Shown here piece by piece: positions 34,801-45,694 of a DNA stretch of 64,000 bases. Source of the stretch: Tribonema minus (Eukaryota; Sar; Xanthophyceae; Tribonematales; Tribonemataceae); NCBI GenBank assembly GCA_017506865.1, contig JAFCMP010000091.1, positions 233,043 to 297,042 of the forward strand. The letters run 5' to 3'. Both the position numbers and the translations under genes were made by a program. Positions within the stretch are counted from its first letter, which is position 1. Each line of letters opens with the position of its first letter. A model generated the notes under the pieces. The model searched no databases. It was not told the DNA's origin and saw only the letters and a list, made by a program, of their open reading frames with translations.

Positions 34801-37111
34801 GCCTGTCACGGGTGATGTCGCTGACGCCCTTGATGACCCTGAGCGCTGCCCTGATCTCTTTGCCTGCGCTGCCCTGCGGACACCTGGCAGGGGGTGGGGG
34901 GTGGGGGGGGGGGCGCAGCGCCACGTCAGCGGCTTACATAGTACAGTCTCAGGCCAGATCAGGCATATACTTGGCGATGATACCCATGTCCCAAAATCGA
35001 AACGGCGAAGAGGATGCCCAACGAACATTTGGAGGAGAAAAAGGAAAGAGAACGATCCATACCCATGACCAAAATCGAAACGGCGAAGAGGATGCCCAAC
35101 GAACATTTGGAGGAGAAAAAGGAAAGAGAACGATCCATATGTATACAGGCGGTTGGTTTAAGTTGGCCAGTACATAAGCCGGTATGCTTCAGGGAGGACC
35201 TGTCTATGCAAGGCAGCGTCGATTGACGACCGGCATGCTACAGACGGTCCGTTTTGCGTGAACGAAACGCGCACGCCCGATTCGCCTGCTGCTCTGCCAG
35301 GGTGCTGCGGTTGCAAGGCATGGAACCCCCGGTGGTGAACGGCGTGCATCCGAAACCTGTCGCCCCAGCACTAGTACACTGTACTCTGAGGGTGTACCGT
35401 CACAGTCCAAGCGGGGAGCGTCACACCACCACGAGTACACTGTACTCCAAGGGTGTACTGTCACGCATGCGTGAAGTACTGAAAGCAGCAGCCTGCCAGT
35501 AATCTGCCTCCAGAGGGCGAGATTTTTGGGTACGCGCCATCAAGTTCAAGGGGTGACGCTCACCGCTCCGCCAGCCCCCGCTCCTCGTTGGCCAGGATGT
35601 CCGCGGCCAGCTGCGCCAGCGAGTCGACCTGGCCCGCACGCGCAGCACGCACCGGAAACGAATACGAACAACATCAGTTCAGTCCCTGCTGGCGCATTCG
35701 CGCGAGCAGCGTAAACTCTAGAATGCGCCAACGGTCGCAACAGCGTCTGCAACACGACACGCATCAACGTCCGTTCCAGCCCATGGCCACCTGGACCGCA
35801 CGTGCAGCACGCAGCGAACCGACAATATCGATTCCGTCCCCGGCTGATGGCGCATTCGCGAGAGCAGCGTGAACTCTAGTTGTGGCGGTAATGCGCCAAT
35901 GGTCGCAACGGCGTCCGCAACATGACGCGGATCAACGGCCATTCCAGCTCAGGGCCACCTAGACCGCACGCGCAGCACGCACCGAAAACACATGCAAAGT
36001 ATATCAGCTCAGTCCCCGGCTGCTGGCGCATTCGCAAGAGCAGCATGAATCTTCATCGTGGCGGTACTGTGCCAACCGCTGAGGCCTGCTGTTGGGGAGA
36101 TGTGCGTGCTGCGATCTGCACGGATGCTGTACCTGCCGACAACTATCTTTGTGCGTTCACCTGCGCTCATATGCTTGCAACGTCTGGTTCACCTGACGTT
36201 TGAGCCTTGATGGTGGTCGCAGCAGCGTTTGCAATGCAAGGCGGCGCGACGGTCATTCCGACTCATGGCAGCTCATGGCATACGGTGCGCACCGCGGCGC
36301 GTTACCCGCAGCAGCAGCTGCGCCGTCGGCGACCCGAAGCAGCTGCTTCAGGCATGGCACGGTGGATGCAGGCGAGTCCTCTAACCGCAGCCCTAAGTGC
36401 GAGGACAACGCAAGACAGCAACCACAAAAAAACTGGCGGAGTGGCGCGCGAGGCACACGGGCACGGCAGCGTCGGCGCTCACTCGCGTTCTCCTTGCGGA
36501 CCTCAGACACTGGCGCCGATGATGACACCACATGGCTTCGATAAACACGCCTGCTGTCTGCGGAGGCGCCGCGCTGCGCGGAGCGGCGACTGCCGGCAGC
36601 GGGTAGGAGAAGCAAGGGGGGTATGTATGTACGTATGCTGCTGCTGCTGCTGCGCGAGAAACACCGCGCGCGTGTTCTGACCGTCGCGCAGAGGGCGGCC
36701 GCAGCTGCGGCGGCGCGCACACGAGTGCGGGGGCGCGTCGGTGGCAGGCGCGCCGCAGCGCGCGCTCAGGACGCGGAGGCGGGAGCGGCGCGCAGGTTCC
36801 CGCAAAACCTTTGTAAAATAAAATGTACATGTTGAGACGCGCTGAGGAACATTCGCCGCCAGACAGCACAGGTGCTCGCGGAGACTTCCGAGCAGAACCA
36901 TGAGTTGTCCGAGGCCGCAAGAAGAACAGGCAGAAGCGTAGGCGCACAGTACCTGCTTGCTCGGTGCATATCGCAGCAAGATACAAGCAAACCCAAGAGC
37001 TGTCGAAGCGAGAAGGGATCGACAGGAGTGTGGGCGCACTGTACCTGCTTGCTCGGTGCGTAGGGCACTTCCGGGTATGGCGGCGGCGGCGGCGCCGCCT
37101 TGTGGGTGTCG
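28874..37111 (-). CDS. helical/coiled-coil protein, nine short exons (5' end not located)
   Basis: Exons 37111-37045, 35628-35564, 34868-34796, 33433-33332, 32313-32287, 31508-31455, 30281-30204, 29475-29401 and 28972-28874 join in consistent phase to 212 residues and a TGA stop. The phase agreement across eight junctions is strong support. It begins with a Pro-rich stretch (AAPPPPPYPEVPYAPSKQ), followed by charged amphipathic helices: LAQLAADILANEERGLAER, EIRAALRVIKGVSDITRDRL, EQRTRLQEVRKLIGLYQ, QSLSGEDLEQQLHQ, EAADICSNLASIRDTCEE. One exon is only 27 nt. I do not recognise the family; a subunit of a cytoskeletal, trafficking or nuclear-pore assembly would fit such helices, but that is a guess. 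The gene may continue into the 38,310-39,182 exons. Several exon edges are repeated in the introns. Confidence 0.68.
29502..29622 (+). repeat. dispersed repeat family R1, copy 1
   Basis: Core CGTAGAGCT.TAGGTGACAA, then GTGCCTTCCRCCAAT.ACCGTGG, then GAGTCAAACAGTGCCA-like text. Two related copies lie near 41.3 and 49.9 kb in the same orientation. This copy sits in an intron of the coiled-coil gene. Confidence 0.8.
30547..30725 (-). repeat. interstitial telomere-like CCCTAA tracts
   Basis: Several runs of CCCTAA and variants (CCCCTAACC, ACTCTAACC) lie in an intron of the minus-strand coiled-coil gene. Shorter TTAGGG tracts lie nearby at about 30,958-30,975, and CCCTAA at about 31,668-31,680. 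Confidence 0.85.
32985..33331. repeat. tandem copies of a coiled-coil exon's donor edge
   Basis: About three copies of CATACCTGGTAGAGGCCGAT, then GAGCTTGCGGACCTCCTGCAG, lie beside exon 33433-33332, with spacing near 110 bp. The nearest copy, about 33,197-33,265, also carries the GTCGACGTCCATGTCGAC part of the exon. The encoded echo is RLQEVRKLIGLYQ plus a GTATG donor. Confidence 0.88.
34440..34795. repeat. tandem copies of the 34,868-34,796 exon with donor
   Basis: Three degenerate units begin near 34,442, 34,553 and 34,676, with periods of about 111-123 bp. Each carries most of the exon (CGTGTGATGTCGCTG...CTGAGCGCTGCC) plus the CTCACAATGAGC donor edge. They translate to variants of AALRVIKGVSDITRDRLI. 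The array lies just downstream of the real exon in the intron. Confidence 0.88.
34981..35138. repeat. near-perfect 79-bp tandem duplication
   Basis: The unit TACCCATG...AAAATCGAAACGGCGAAGAG...GAGAACGATCCA starts at 34,981 and 35,060. The copies are identical except at TCCC/ACC near the start. This is far better conserved than the neighbouring arrays, so it is recent. Confidence 0.9.
35629..36050. repeat. tandem array at acceptor side of exon 35,628-35,564
   Basis: Units of about 160-168 bp start near 35,629, 35,789 and 35,957. Each begins with the acceptor-side text (GGCCCGCACGCGCAGCACGC or close) and continues through GCTGGCGCATTCGCGMGAGCAGC. They lie upstream of the exon in the minus-strand gene. 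Confidence 0.82.
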
Positions 37112-38309
37112 CTGCGGCGCGTGAGAGGCGTGGAGAGCAGGCGACAGGTTTACTCGCGCTGGTAAGTCAATACATATAATCGTAAGTGGTGCTTCAGACG
37201 ATGCAGTTCTCATGACTGTGTGGCGCCGCTTGTGACGAGGAACACGTGGCAGCCAAGCGGCGCAGGGGCTGCCATGGCGCACTTTGCTGCATACATGAAA
37301 CGCACTTGACAGCATTGTTATGGTACTTCAAGTATACATTAGTGATACATCCAGAGTGCCACAGCCCACGTGCGGGCCGTCTTGACGTGTGACAAAGTTT
37401 GACGAGCACTGAGGTCTGAGCTGCTTACGCGCTGCTGCCGGACACAACGGAGGCGCGCAGTGGTATCACAGCGCCATGCGTGGGTAGGTATGAATATGTA
37501 TGGTATGCATCGCACAGTTGAAGTTTCTGTGATGCGCTGCCTGGAGCCGAACGCGCGCATGCAGCTGAGCTGCCACCCTGTAGTTACATTGCCGGAACGC
37601 ATCGAAGGCGCGCTGTGGTGTGCGCAAGTGTGGCTGGATCGACCGTCAGCAATGCGTAAACTTGAGGTTTGCCCCACGGAGTTCAAGGACCGTGGGCAAT
37701 CGCCATCGGCAATGTTGCAGCCTGAAGCAGCGCAGGCGTTAGCAGCGGCACGTGACCCTCATCGATAATGCTGCGTGTGGGCGACAGAGCGCCTGCTGCA
37801 GTATCCTCGCGAACCGACTCGTTGCCTTTTAAACGCACATCTGTCCGCCATCTGCAGTGGCGCACCCCATCGGCGCAAGGCGCCGTGAGCTGAGCGCGTG
37901 CGGCGCTTCATGCATACCTACCATGTAACCGCCAACTGCACTGACTGAACCCCTGAGCCCACAGCCCACCCCACCCCTGAACCTAGCTGTTGTTTCGTTC
38001 CCTACACGGACAAGCGTGGCCGGCGCTCACAATAGCAGCAGCTGCAGCGCATGTGCACAGAGATTCACTTGCTCATGCCGCCGAGCGGTGGTGGTGCGAG
38101 TCGCGCGGCGATTAGTGATGCCGGCGGCAGCGCGCCGTCAGCAGCACTGACGCATGCTATGGCGCAGAGCAATGGTCCAATCCTGGTGCGCCTAGAGCTG
38201 CGGTGAATTTTTAAAACCTGGACCACCATGCTGGAGTCACATTTGACGGCTGCGGTGGCTGCTGCTGCAGCGCCGCCTAAGGCTTGCTGCATCCCCAATG
38301 CTTTCTTAC
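37112..38309. other. putative intron or intergenic stretch
   Basis: I could not find a convincing exon linking the 37,111 exon to the 38,310 exon, although phase demands at least one if they belong to one gene. The stretch contains poly-pyrimidine and unique sequence only. Confidence 0.35.
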
Positions 38310-39182
38310 CCTCATCTGCAGCACCGCGCTGCTTACTGCAAACTGCGCGTCATTAATCTCAGCACCAGCCGGCTTCTTCGTGATGGGTTGACCAACTTTC
38401 CATGCTGTGCGCAAGCGGTAGGTTGCGTTGCGCGTCTGACGCAATTCGATCTCTAGGATTGTGCCACGGGATATTATATCGAGTCTCACACACCTTTCGC
38501 CTTGGTGCCCTGCCTTTGTCCGTACCGCGGCTTTCCCCTTCCCTTTCCCCTTCCCCTGCGCCTTCGCTGCTGCCGCCTCCGCCGCCGGAGCTGCCTCTGC
38601 CTCTGCAGCTGCTGGCGGCACAACGTGCTGCTGCTGCTGCCGCTGCTGCTTCTGCGGCGGCGGCGGCGATGGCGCCTCCTGCTGCTCCTGATGTTGCTGC
38701 TTTTCTGCTTGTCTCTGAGGATCTCTTTCTTTTGCTGCGGCGGCAGGTTTTGCGGCAGCAGCAGCCCCCCCTCCTGCCCCTCGTTTCCGCTTGACACCCG
38801 GTGTTGCCACGCTCACTTTTGCAGCCTCGTCATAGTCCAGCTCTGGTGCTGCAGCTGCCTCTGACTCCGCAGCAGCCGGCTCGCCATTGGATGTGTATCT
38901 AAAGGATTCAGTTGCCCTGCCTGGCAGCACACACGAGAGCGCGAAGTGGCATCGCGTGATGATGGCACTCAAGCACACAGAGCAGAGAGCATATCCACTT
39001 CATGGTCATGTCAGACAATAGGCCGAGACATGCAGGGCACATGATGCATGCAAGACTGAACATTGATCTACGCTCAGTGCGCAAGCTTTAGGTCGGTCTG
39101 TCGCTGTCTCACTCACACACACCGAAAAATGGCAGTTTGTACCTGGAGTATCTGCCACAGCCTTGCGCCTCGCCTTTGGCAT
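38310..39182 (-). CDS. Lys/Ala/Gln-rich, probably nuclear protein (5' exons)
   Basis: A short start exon at 39182-39143 reads MPKARRKAVADTP and ends at GTACAA. A large exon at 38898-38310 (acceptor CTTTAG, donor GTAAGA) encodes a low-complexity stretch: acidic YDEAAKVSVATPGVKRKRGA, Gln-rich runs and AQGKGKGKGKAAVRTKAG. It then has an ordered segment with RCVRLDIISRGTILEIELRQ and YRLRTAWKVGQPITKKPAG. The PGVKRKRG and KGKGKGK patches suggest a nuclear or nucleic-acid-binding protein. Joining the two exons directly leaves a one-base phase mismatch, so a small exon or another donor is missing. It may be the 5' part of the coiled-coil gene to its left. It diverges from MAD2. Confidence 0.5.
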
Positions 39183-39459
39183 GTTAGCTTACGGAAGTGG
39201 CGCCGACAGCAAGACAAGCAAGTCAAAAGGCTCCTGATGCCGCTCTCCAGGCACCGACTCGTCCTCTCTCGCTGCTGCACAGGTACCAGTGAAGATTGAT
39301 GTTTGCAGCCCCGAGCGGGACGCCCCCCCCTGAAGTTCGGGGACATAAAAAGTGGCAGTTTTGCGAATTTTTATCTGCTGCTCCTCCCACAAAAAGCTAC
39401 AGCTGCGCGACTACGACTTGCGCTGGACACTAGCTGCGACATCAGACACCGGGCGCGCC
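39183..39459. promoter_or_regulatory. head-to-head promoter region upstream of MAD2
   Basis: The MAD2 start and the proposed MPKARRK start are 277 bp apart on opposite strands. No TATA box is evident. A shared promoter is inferred from spacing and depends on the minus-strand start exon being real. Confidence 0.4.
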
Positions 39460-42400
39460 ATGTCTTGCACTACTCAGGAGACGGAGCAGGTGATCACACT
39501 CAAGGGGTCCACAGACATAGTCACCGAGTTCTTCTTCTTCAGCATCAACAGGTGAGTTGTACTCGCGCTAGTGCCGCCATGATTCTGGTGCCGTGCACGT
39601 GATCCATGAAGTGCAATGATGATTCTCTGGCATTTTGCGCTCGCAGTTCTCTCATCCGGGCGCGCTGATCCTGTTGTTCGTCGATACTCTTGTCTTCTTG
39701 TCCGCGTCACTGGATGAACCACGCGGTCTCTCGTGCTTGCTTCACTGTTGAAGCTCGGCCCTGTATGCCTTGACTCCACCTCTGTAGTTAGCCCTTAATA
39801 GCCTTGCACATTGCTGCCTCCTGCTCCGTGTGTTCGTAGCATCCTCTACCAACGAGGCATCTACCCTGCCGAGTCCTTCAGCAAGCAGCAGAAATATGGG
39901 CTCACCATGATGACGACAGAGGACATGGGCCTGAAGGCCTACCTGGACAACGTCATCAAGCAGATGCATGGCAAGTGGCCTAGCAAACTTTGCAGTCTGA
40001 CTGTCTCAATCCCATCGCATCGTTTGTTGCATGTGAGCTGCTCATGTGCTGCAGCCCATCCAGGGCGACATTTGAGTTTTACGAGGCGAGGAATTAACAA
40101 TAATCATGGCCACGCCACAATGGTGACTTTTATTCATGAACACCGAGCTGTGTAATCAACGGTCAATCCCACGCTGCCAATGCACTCGCAAGAATGCACG
40201 CAGGCAGCGCCGGTGCTGACCAGCCATTAGGCATCGTTTGTACGGCGGCAGCACAGCAGCAGGGCTGCTCCGTGCGGAGGTCCCCACCTTGCACCTGTGC
40301 TGACAGCTGGTGCAGCGCGAACGCGCGACTTTTTTATGTTACGCACCAGCCTAACGTCACGCAGGTCACCATTGCTGCCGCGCCGCCGCCAGTATCAGTG
40401 CGGCCGCAGCACGCGCGCAGCCGCTGCCAAACCATGCCCCAACGCTCAGCACGCGCGGCCGGCCGTGTCTGCTGCTGCGCGTGCGCCGCACATCCGCCGC
40501 GATTGACACACCGCCGGCAGCGTCGCGTCCATCGCCCGCCCCTCCGATAACCTATAACCTGTACGCCGCTGCCTGTCAGCATGCCTTGCGCGTTGCATCC
40601 ATCGCCCTTGTCAGCCCGTTGACCTTTAACCTGAGCGCTGCTGCCTGTCGCACTGCGGCGTCGGCTCACCGCTCTCGTCTCCCTGCTCGCGCGTCGCCGC
40701 CGCCGCCGCTGCGCAGGGTGGATGCTGCGCGACGAGGTGCAGCGCCTGGTACTGGTCATCTCGGGCGTGGAGAGCGGCGAGGCGCTGGAGCGGTGGGCGT
40801 TCCACGTGCAGGGCGAGCCGGCGCCGGCGCCGCTGAAGGAGGCCTCGGGGTGAGCAGCAGTGCTCATCTAAACACAGCCTCCGACTCACTCACCTGTGCG
40901 AGGCTAAGACACGGCGCTGAGCGCTGACCCGGCGCTGAGCACTGAAGGAGGCCTCGGAGTGAGTGGCGCGCTCCGCAGCAGTGCTGATCATTTGAGTTTT
41001 CTGGGGGGTTAACTCGAGTGTATTGCAGCATGCAGCAGCAAACTGTATTCATGGCTTCAACACTGTGGCTCATAGGTGCAGGGCGAGCCGGCGCCGGCGC
41101 CGCTGAAGGAGGCCTCGGGGTGCGCGGCGCGCTCCGCAGCAGTGCTCATCCACTGGTGTGCTGTCGTGATAGCGTCTGTGCGCGCAGCTGCAGTCGCAGG
41201 GTAATTTTGCGTGCGGCGCCGCTGGTCGCGGCTCGCGCGTGCTTGCCGCTGCAGGAGGCCTCTCGGGCTGAGCAGCGGTGCCCATCCGCTGGTATGCTGT
41301 CGGGACAATCTTAAATGGAAAGAAATCAAAAGATTGTAGAGCTCTAGGCGACAAAGTGTAGATAGCCGTCAAATTGAATGAATTCCACCAGTAACCGTGG
41401 TCGCCGCTGCTGCGGCAACTGGCCACGAGTCAAACAGTGCCACCACATCCACAGCAGTGCTCATCCACTGGTGTGCTGGCGGGACAGTCTTGATGATTGC
41501 AACTAAAAAAAAAAAACTACCAGAAAGAAGCGAAAGCGTAAAGCACTCCGGGGAGAGGTACGGCCGCAAGGTTGCTCTCTCAAAGGAGTTTAGGGTCTGC
41601 GCGTGCAGCTGCGGCCCGACGGCAGTTGCAGGCACAGACCGTGTACGATTGCGGCGCGGTGCTGGTGCCGTCGCGACAGGGTCTGCGCTGCATGCAGCTG
41701 CAGTCTGGCGGCGGCGGTCGCAGGTCATTCGCGCGCGGCGGCGCCGGTCGCGGCTCGCACGCGATTGCCTGCGGCGTAGACCGCCGCCATCGCGTAAGCA
41801 TGCCGCGGTAGAGGCGGTTCGGCCTGCGCGTTGCCCGCAGCGTCAGCGTTGCAAGAGGCATCACGCGCCACGCGGCAGCTGCATGTGCACATGCGCGATT
41901 GTCGTGTAGGTTTTCGAATGCCACCAGCAGCTGGCCAGTAACTCACACAGTGCTCAGTGCTTGAAGTACAATTTGCAGTTGTGCGTGGCACCGTCCGCTG
42001 GCTCTGGATGCATATAGCACAGGCGTAGAGAGCGCAGCTGAAGCGGCGAGGACTGCTTGCGCGCACAGGCAATGACGTGGCGCTGACTGTCGACAGTGTG
42101 CGCGCCGGCTCGCACGCGCTCGGCTGCTGCGCGTAGACCGCCGCCATCGCGTAAGCACGCCGCGGTAGAGGCGGCTAAGCCTGCGCGGCGCGCTGCTCGC
42201 AGCGTCAGCGCTGCGAGAGGCATCATGCGCCGCGCGGCAGCTCTGCGCGCGCGCGCCGCACCGCGCCAATCAAGCGGTGCGACACGCCACACACTACAGT
42301 TTGAAACGCCTCCGGTTACAGGCTTGGCGTTGCAGCTCACGAGCGCCGCCCTTAGGGTTAGGGTTAGGGTTAGGTTAGGGTTAGGGTGCTGCGCGGCGCC

Positions 42401-45400
42401 ACACGCCGCTATGACTCAAACCCTCACATGCCTTAAACGTAAGCCTCTACCTCACTCACCCGAGCACGGCAAAGACACCGCGCTGAGCGCAGACCGCCGA
42501 CTGTGCGCGCACAGTGAGGGTTAGGGTTAGGGTTAGGGTTAGGGTTACAGCTCGCACGTGCTTGACTGGGCTGCCGTTGCGTCAGGCCGCCGCGGCAGGG
42601 GCGGCGCGACGTGCGCGGCGCGCCGCGCCGCGCGCGCCAGCGCCGCAAGAGGCAATCGCGCGTCGCGCAGCAGCTGCGCGCACACATGCGTAAATGCCGT
42701 GTAGGCTTTCGGATGCAAGCAGCTACTGCGATGCAACACGGTGCTGAGCACTGACTGTATGTATGCACGCGCAGGAACGCGCCGGCACCGCGCAAGAGCC
42801 AGAAGGACATCTGCAACGAGATACAGGCGATCATCAGACAGGTGGGCGCAGAGATTGTCTGGTGGATGTTTATTAGTCATGGATCAAATGTGTTTGACGA
42901 TCAATTTTCTTCCCTTGAGTTCAAGTATTTTTGCAGAGCGCTGCTGCGTGTCGCTGAATCTACATACACAAGCACCTCGTGCCGACGCTGTCACGCGCAG
43001 CGCGGCCAACGTATGCTGTGCGTTTACGCAGGGTTATGCCATACGACCAGTGCTACCTCTCGCTGCTGACTCTGAACTGCCGCTGCTGGAAGAAAGAGAG
43101 AGACAGCGGGCTTGCACGAAGACGAATCTGTGTTGCTTGTGTGTAACGCGCGCCGCCTATATGCTGAGCACTGCTGCACACTGGACCCGCGGCGGGCCCC
43201 TTGCAGCAGAGTCCCACGCAGGAACCTGCAATATCACATGATAGGTTATGGGTGCTGTCGTTGTCGCTTGTACGGCACCGCATGCGCATGGCGATGACCT
43301 GCACCACCGGCAACGGCAGCACCAGTGCACGCGACAATTTCGAATATGTGTAGCCGCATGCAGCAGGGGATGGCGGAACACGATGCAGCAGAGCGCTACT
43401 CTGCCTTGCTCCCACTGATGCGCGACGCTTTCGGACATCTGCAGCCACATGCAGCAGGGGATGGCGGAAGCAATTCAGCAGCGCGTTGTTCTGCCTTGCT
43501 CCCACTGGTGCGCGGCGCTTTCGGACACGTGCAGCCGCATGCAGGGGATGGCGGAACATTATACAGCAGCGTGTTGCTCTGCCTGGCTGCGGGCTAACGT
43601 CATCACTGCAGCACTGCTCAGCATCGCTGCGTCCGGTCGTAATGCGATCAACACCAGACAACATCAGCGACATCCCATCGCATCGCTCACCGTGGTGCTT
43701 TTTGCGAGAGCTGGTGCGATCGCCTGACGCGCTGCCAAGGAACTGAAAGCTGCCGTGTCCTCCGCGTGTCTGCGGTGTGTTGAACTTCCCCTCTGCGCAC
43801 AGATAACCGCAAGTGTGACGTTCCTGCCGCTGCTGAGCGAGCCGTGCGCGTTCGACCTCCTCGTCTACACCAACAAGTCGGTGCGTGCAGGGAGGTCGCA
43901 ACCATGTACCTTCTTCACCTTTGCTTGAGGGGCAAAACCCCCATTCCGCACCACGTTGTATACGACACGTACAACAGTATGCTCCCATCGCGAGCTTGTG
44001 CATGCTTTCCCCGTTCTAATATCTCGAGTATACACAAACACTCACGTACCTACGACGGCGTCTGCACGCATTGCACGATGGGAGTTCTTGCGAGCGCCAG
44101 CGACATCGGCCATGCCGCAAATAGGCATGAAACGCTGTGCTCTTGAGTCGAGTGCTGTAATGTGGACCGACGCGGCAGACTGCCACGCGCATAGCATGCA
44201 TTGTGGAGACCTGCTTGACTGTGATATATAGGTGTATGGTGCTTTGGGGCAGAACAGGTCTGGCGCCAGCTTGGTGGCTCAGCACGTGCTGCGCGCTTTG
44301 AACGCAGTGGATGATGCTCTGCGCCCCCGTGCTGCCTTGATGGCATGTGGTGACGTATATGGGGCAGGGCGCAGGGGTAGGGTTGGGTTAGGGTTACGCG
44401 ACCAGCATCCCGCGTACGCGCGTGCTGGAGGCGCTGTCACGGCACCGATGAAATGGTGTGGCGCCACGTTCACATCAGCTTCTCCCAACAATTTCTACAA
44501 CCGCCAACTGCTTCAGAGACTTGGACCACCCCAATGGGCCGTCCCTCTGCTGTGTATCGCTTGCGCTTCGCTGCCTATAAACCTGTAAGCGCCCAATGGG
44601 CCGTCCCTTCCTGCTGCGTGTCGCTTGCGCTTCGCCGACAACGTTCTCGAGCGGCGGAGCAGCGCAGGCACCCACTAGCCTAAATTTTGCTGTTCCTCTT
44701 CTGAGCACTGCTGCAGGCCACCGTCCCCATCCAGTGGGAGGAGAGTGACCCCAGATACATTGCTGACAGCAGCCAGGTGAGCGAGAGCGGACGGCCTCGC
44801 ATGCGCGCGCGCGCACACCACCGCCTGCCCTGCTGCACAGTTCTGTGACGCATGTATGTGTGAATGTACATGCGTGGGGGAGCGCGTCGTGGCGTGGAAG
44901 TTGATGCCGTTGAAGAGTGTGCGGACTTTTTGGTGCAAAACTTGACTTTGCGAACCAAGCAAGGTCATGCACCTGATGACTTTGTATACATAACTGTGTG
45001 TGGTAGCAATCACTGAGCGCTGCTGCTGTGACTGCTGCCCGCAATGGCTGTGTGTTTGCTGCAGGTCAAGCTCCGTAGCTTCAGCACCAAGGTGCACAAG
45101 GTGGACACGCTGGTGAGTGACGCAAACTTTGGTGCCAAATTTGAACTTGTGGGCTAATATAATAATATGCCAAGTAGTTGAAGTACAGGGAAGTGCGCTC
45201 GGTCAATTGCCAGTTGCTCCACGGCCGGGTACGGCATGGCAAATGGTGGAATGTTCGGTGTTACCAAGAGTAACTGCAACACACGGTGAAGGTTCCCGTG
45301 CACCACTGGACGTATACGCCACAAACCGCACTTCAGCTGCCACCAGTGCCCATATATACATGTGCTCTGTATCTACGCTGAAGACAAGGTCACGTGAACG

Positions 45401-45694
45401 CGTGTAAAGTGTGACTCAGCATGGTGCTCGTCGCAGTGCTGAACTTGCAGGGCTGCTACGCCATGTGCAGCGCGGCTGGGCTGAAGCAGTCCCGCCTGCT
45501 GATTGTGGAAGCTGTGCCCTACGCCAGTGGTCCTGTGGTGGAGACAGGGTCTATTAGCCACAGCAGCAAAGCTATTGCTGTTGCGCATGTGCAGGGACAC
45601 GGCAATAAAAATGCAATTAAAATGCATCTGATTGTATGCTACGCTGCGATGTGTCTTGCAGGTCGCTTTCAGGAACCAGAGCGATGCTCTGTGA
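39460..45694 (+). CDS. MAD2: spindle-checkpoint HORMA protein MAD2, complete
   Basis: MAD2 binds MAD1 at unattached kinetochores and sequesters CDC20 to block the anaphase-promoting complex. Eight exons (39460-39551, 39840-39970, 40717-40849, 42775-42841, 43803-43880, 44717-44776, 45065-45112, 45662-45694) join in perfect phase to 213 residues; human MAD2 has 205. Conserved blocks in order: TLKGSTDIVTEFFFFSIN, SILYQRGIYPAESFSKQQKY, LVLVISGVESGEALERW, RKSQKDICNEIQAIIRQITA, TFLPLLSEPCAFDLLVYT, IQWEESDPRYI, VKLRSFSTKVHKV. The HORMA core and C-terminal safety belt are complete. Intron 2 has a GC donor (39,971 GCAAGT). Exon 3's loop carries a Pro/Ala insertion (GEPAPAPLKEASG). Introns hold exon-edge copies, TTAGGG tracts and the R1 repeat. 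Confidence 0.98.
40928..41300. repeat. copies of the MAD2 exon 3 donor edge
   Basis: About 45 bp ending exon 3 (GTGCAGGGCGAGCC ... AAGGAGGCCTCGGGGTG) recur almost exactly at about 41,079-41,122. Shorter copies lie at about 40,942-40,965 (GAAGGAGGCCTCGGAGTGAG) and 41,252-41,275. All keep or nearly keep the donor. Confidence 0.88.
41312..41442 (+). repeat. dispersed repeat family R1, copy 2
   Basis: Starts AATGGAAAGAAATCAAAAG, then TGTAGAGCTCTAGGCGACAA, and ends GAGTCAAACAGTGCCA. It lies in MAD2 intron 3. It shares more of its left end with copy 3 than with copy 1. Confidence 0.8.
42351..42547 (+). repeat. interstitial TTAGGG tracts in MAD2 intron 3
   Basis: Two tracts, 42,351-42,387 and 42,516-42,547, contain four or more TTAGGG units each with one GTTAGG slip. 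A third, degenerate tract lies in intron 5 at about 44,373-44,397. Confidence 0.9.
43340..43585. repeat. about 96-bp tandem repeat, 2.5 copies
   Basis: Units contain GCCGCATGCAGCAGGGGATG, then TCTGCCTTGCTCCCACTG and CGCTTTCGGACA. They lie in MAD2 intron 4. Confidence 0.85.

Noticed and set aside
38310-38898. Plus-strand frames opposite the Lys/Ala/Gln-rich exon
   Set aside because: The minus strand has clean acceptor and donor sites and a coherent charged protein; the plus frames are Leu/Ala repeats of the same codon runs.
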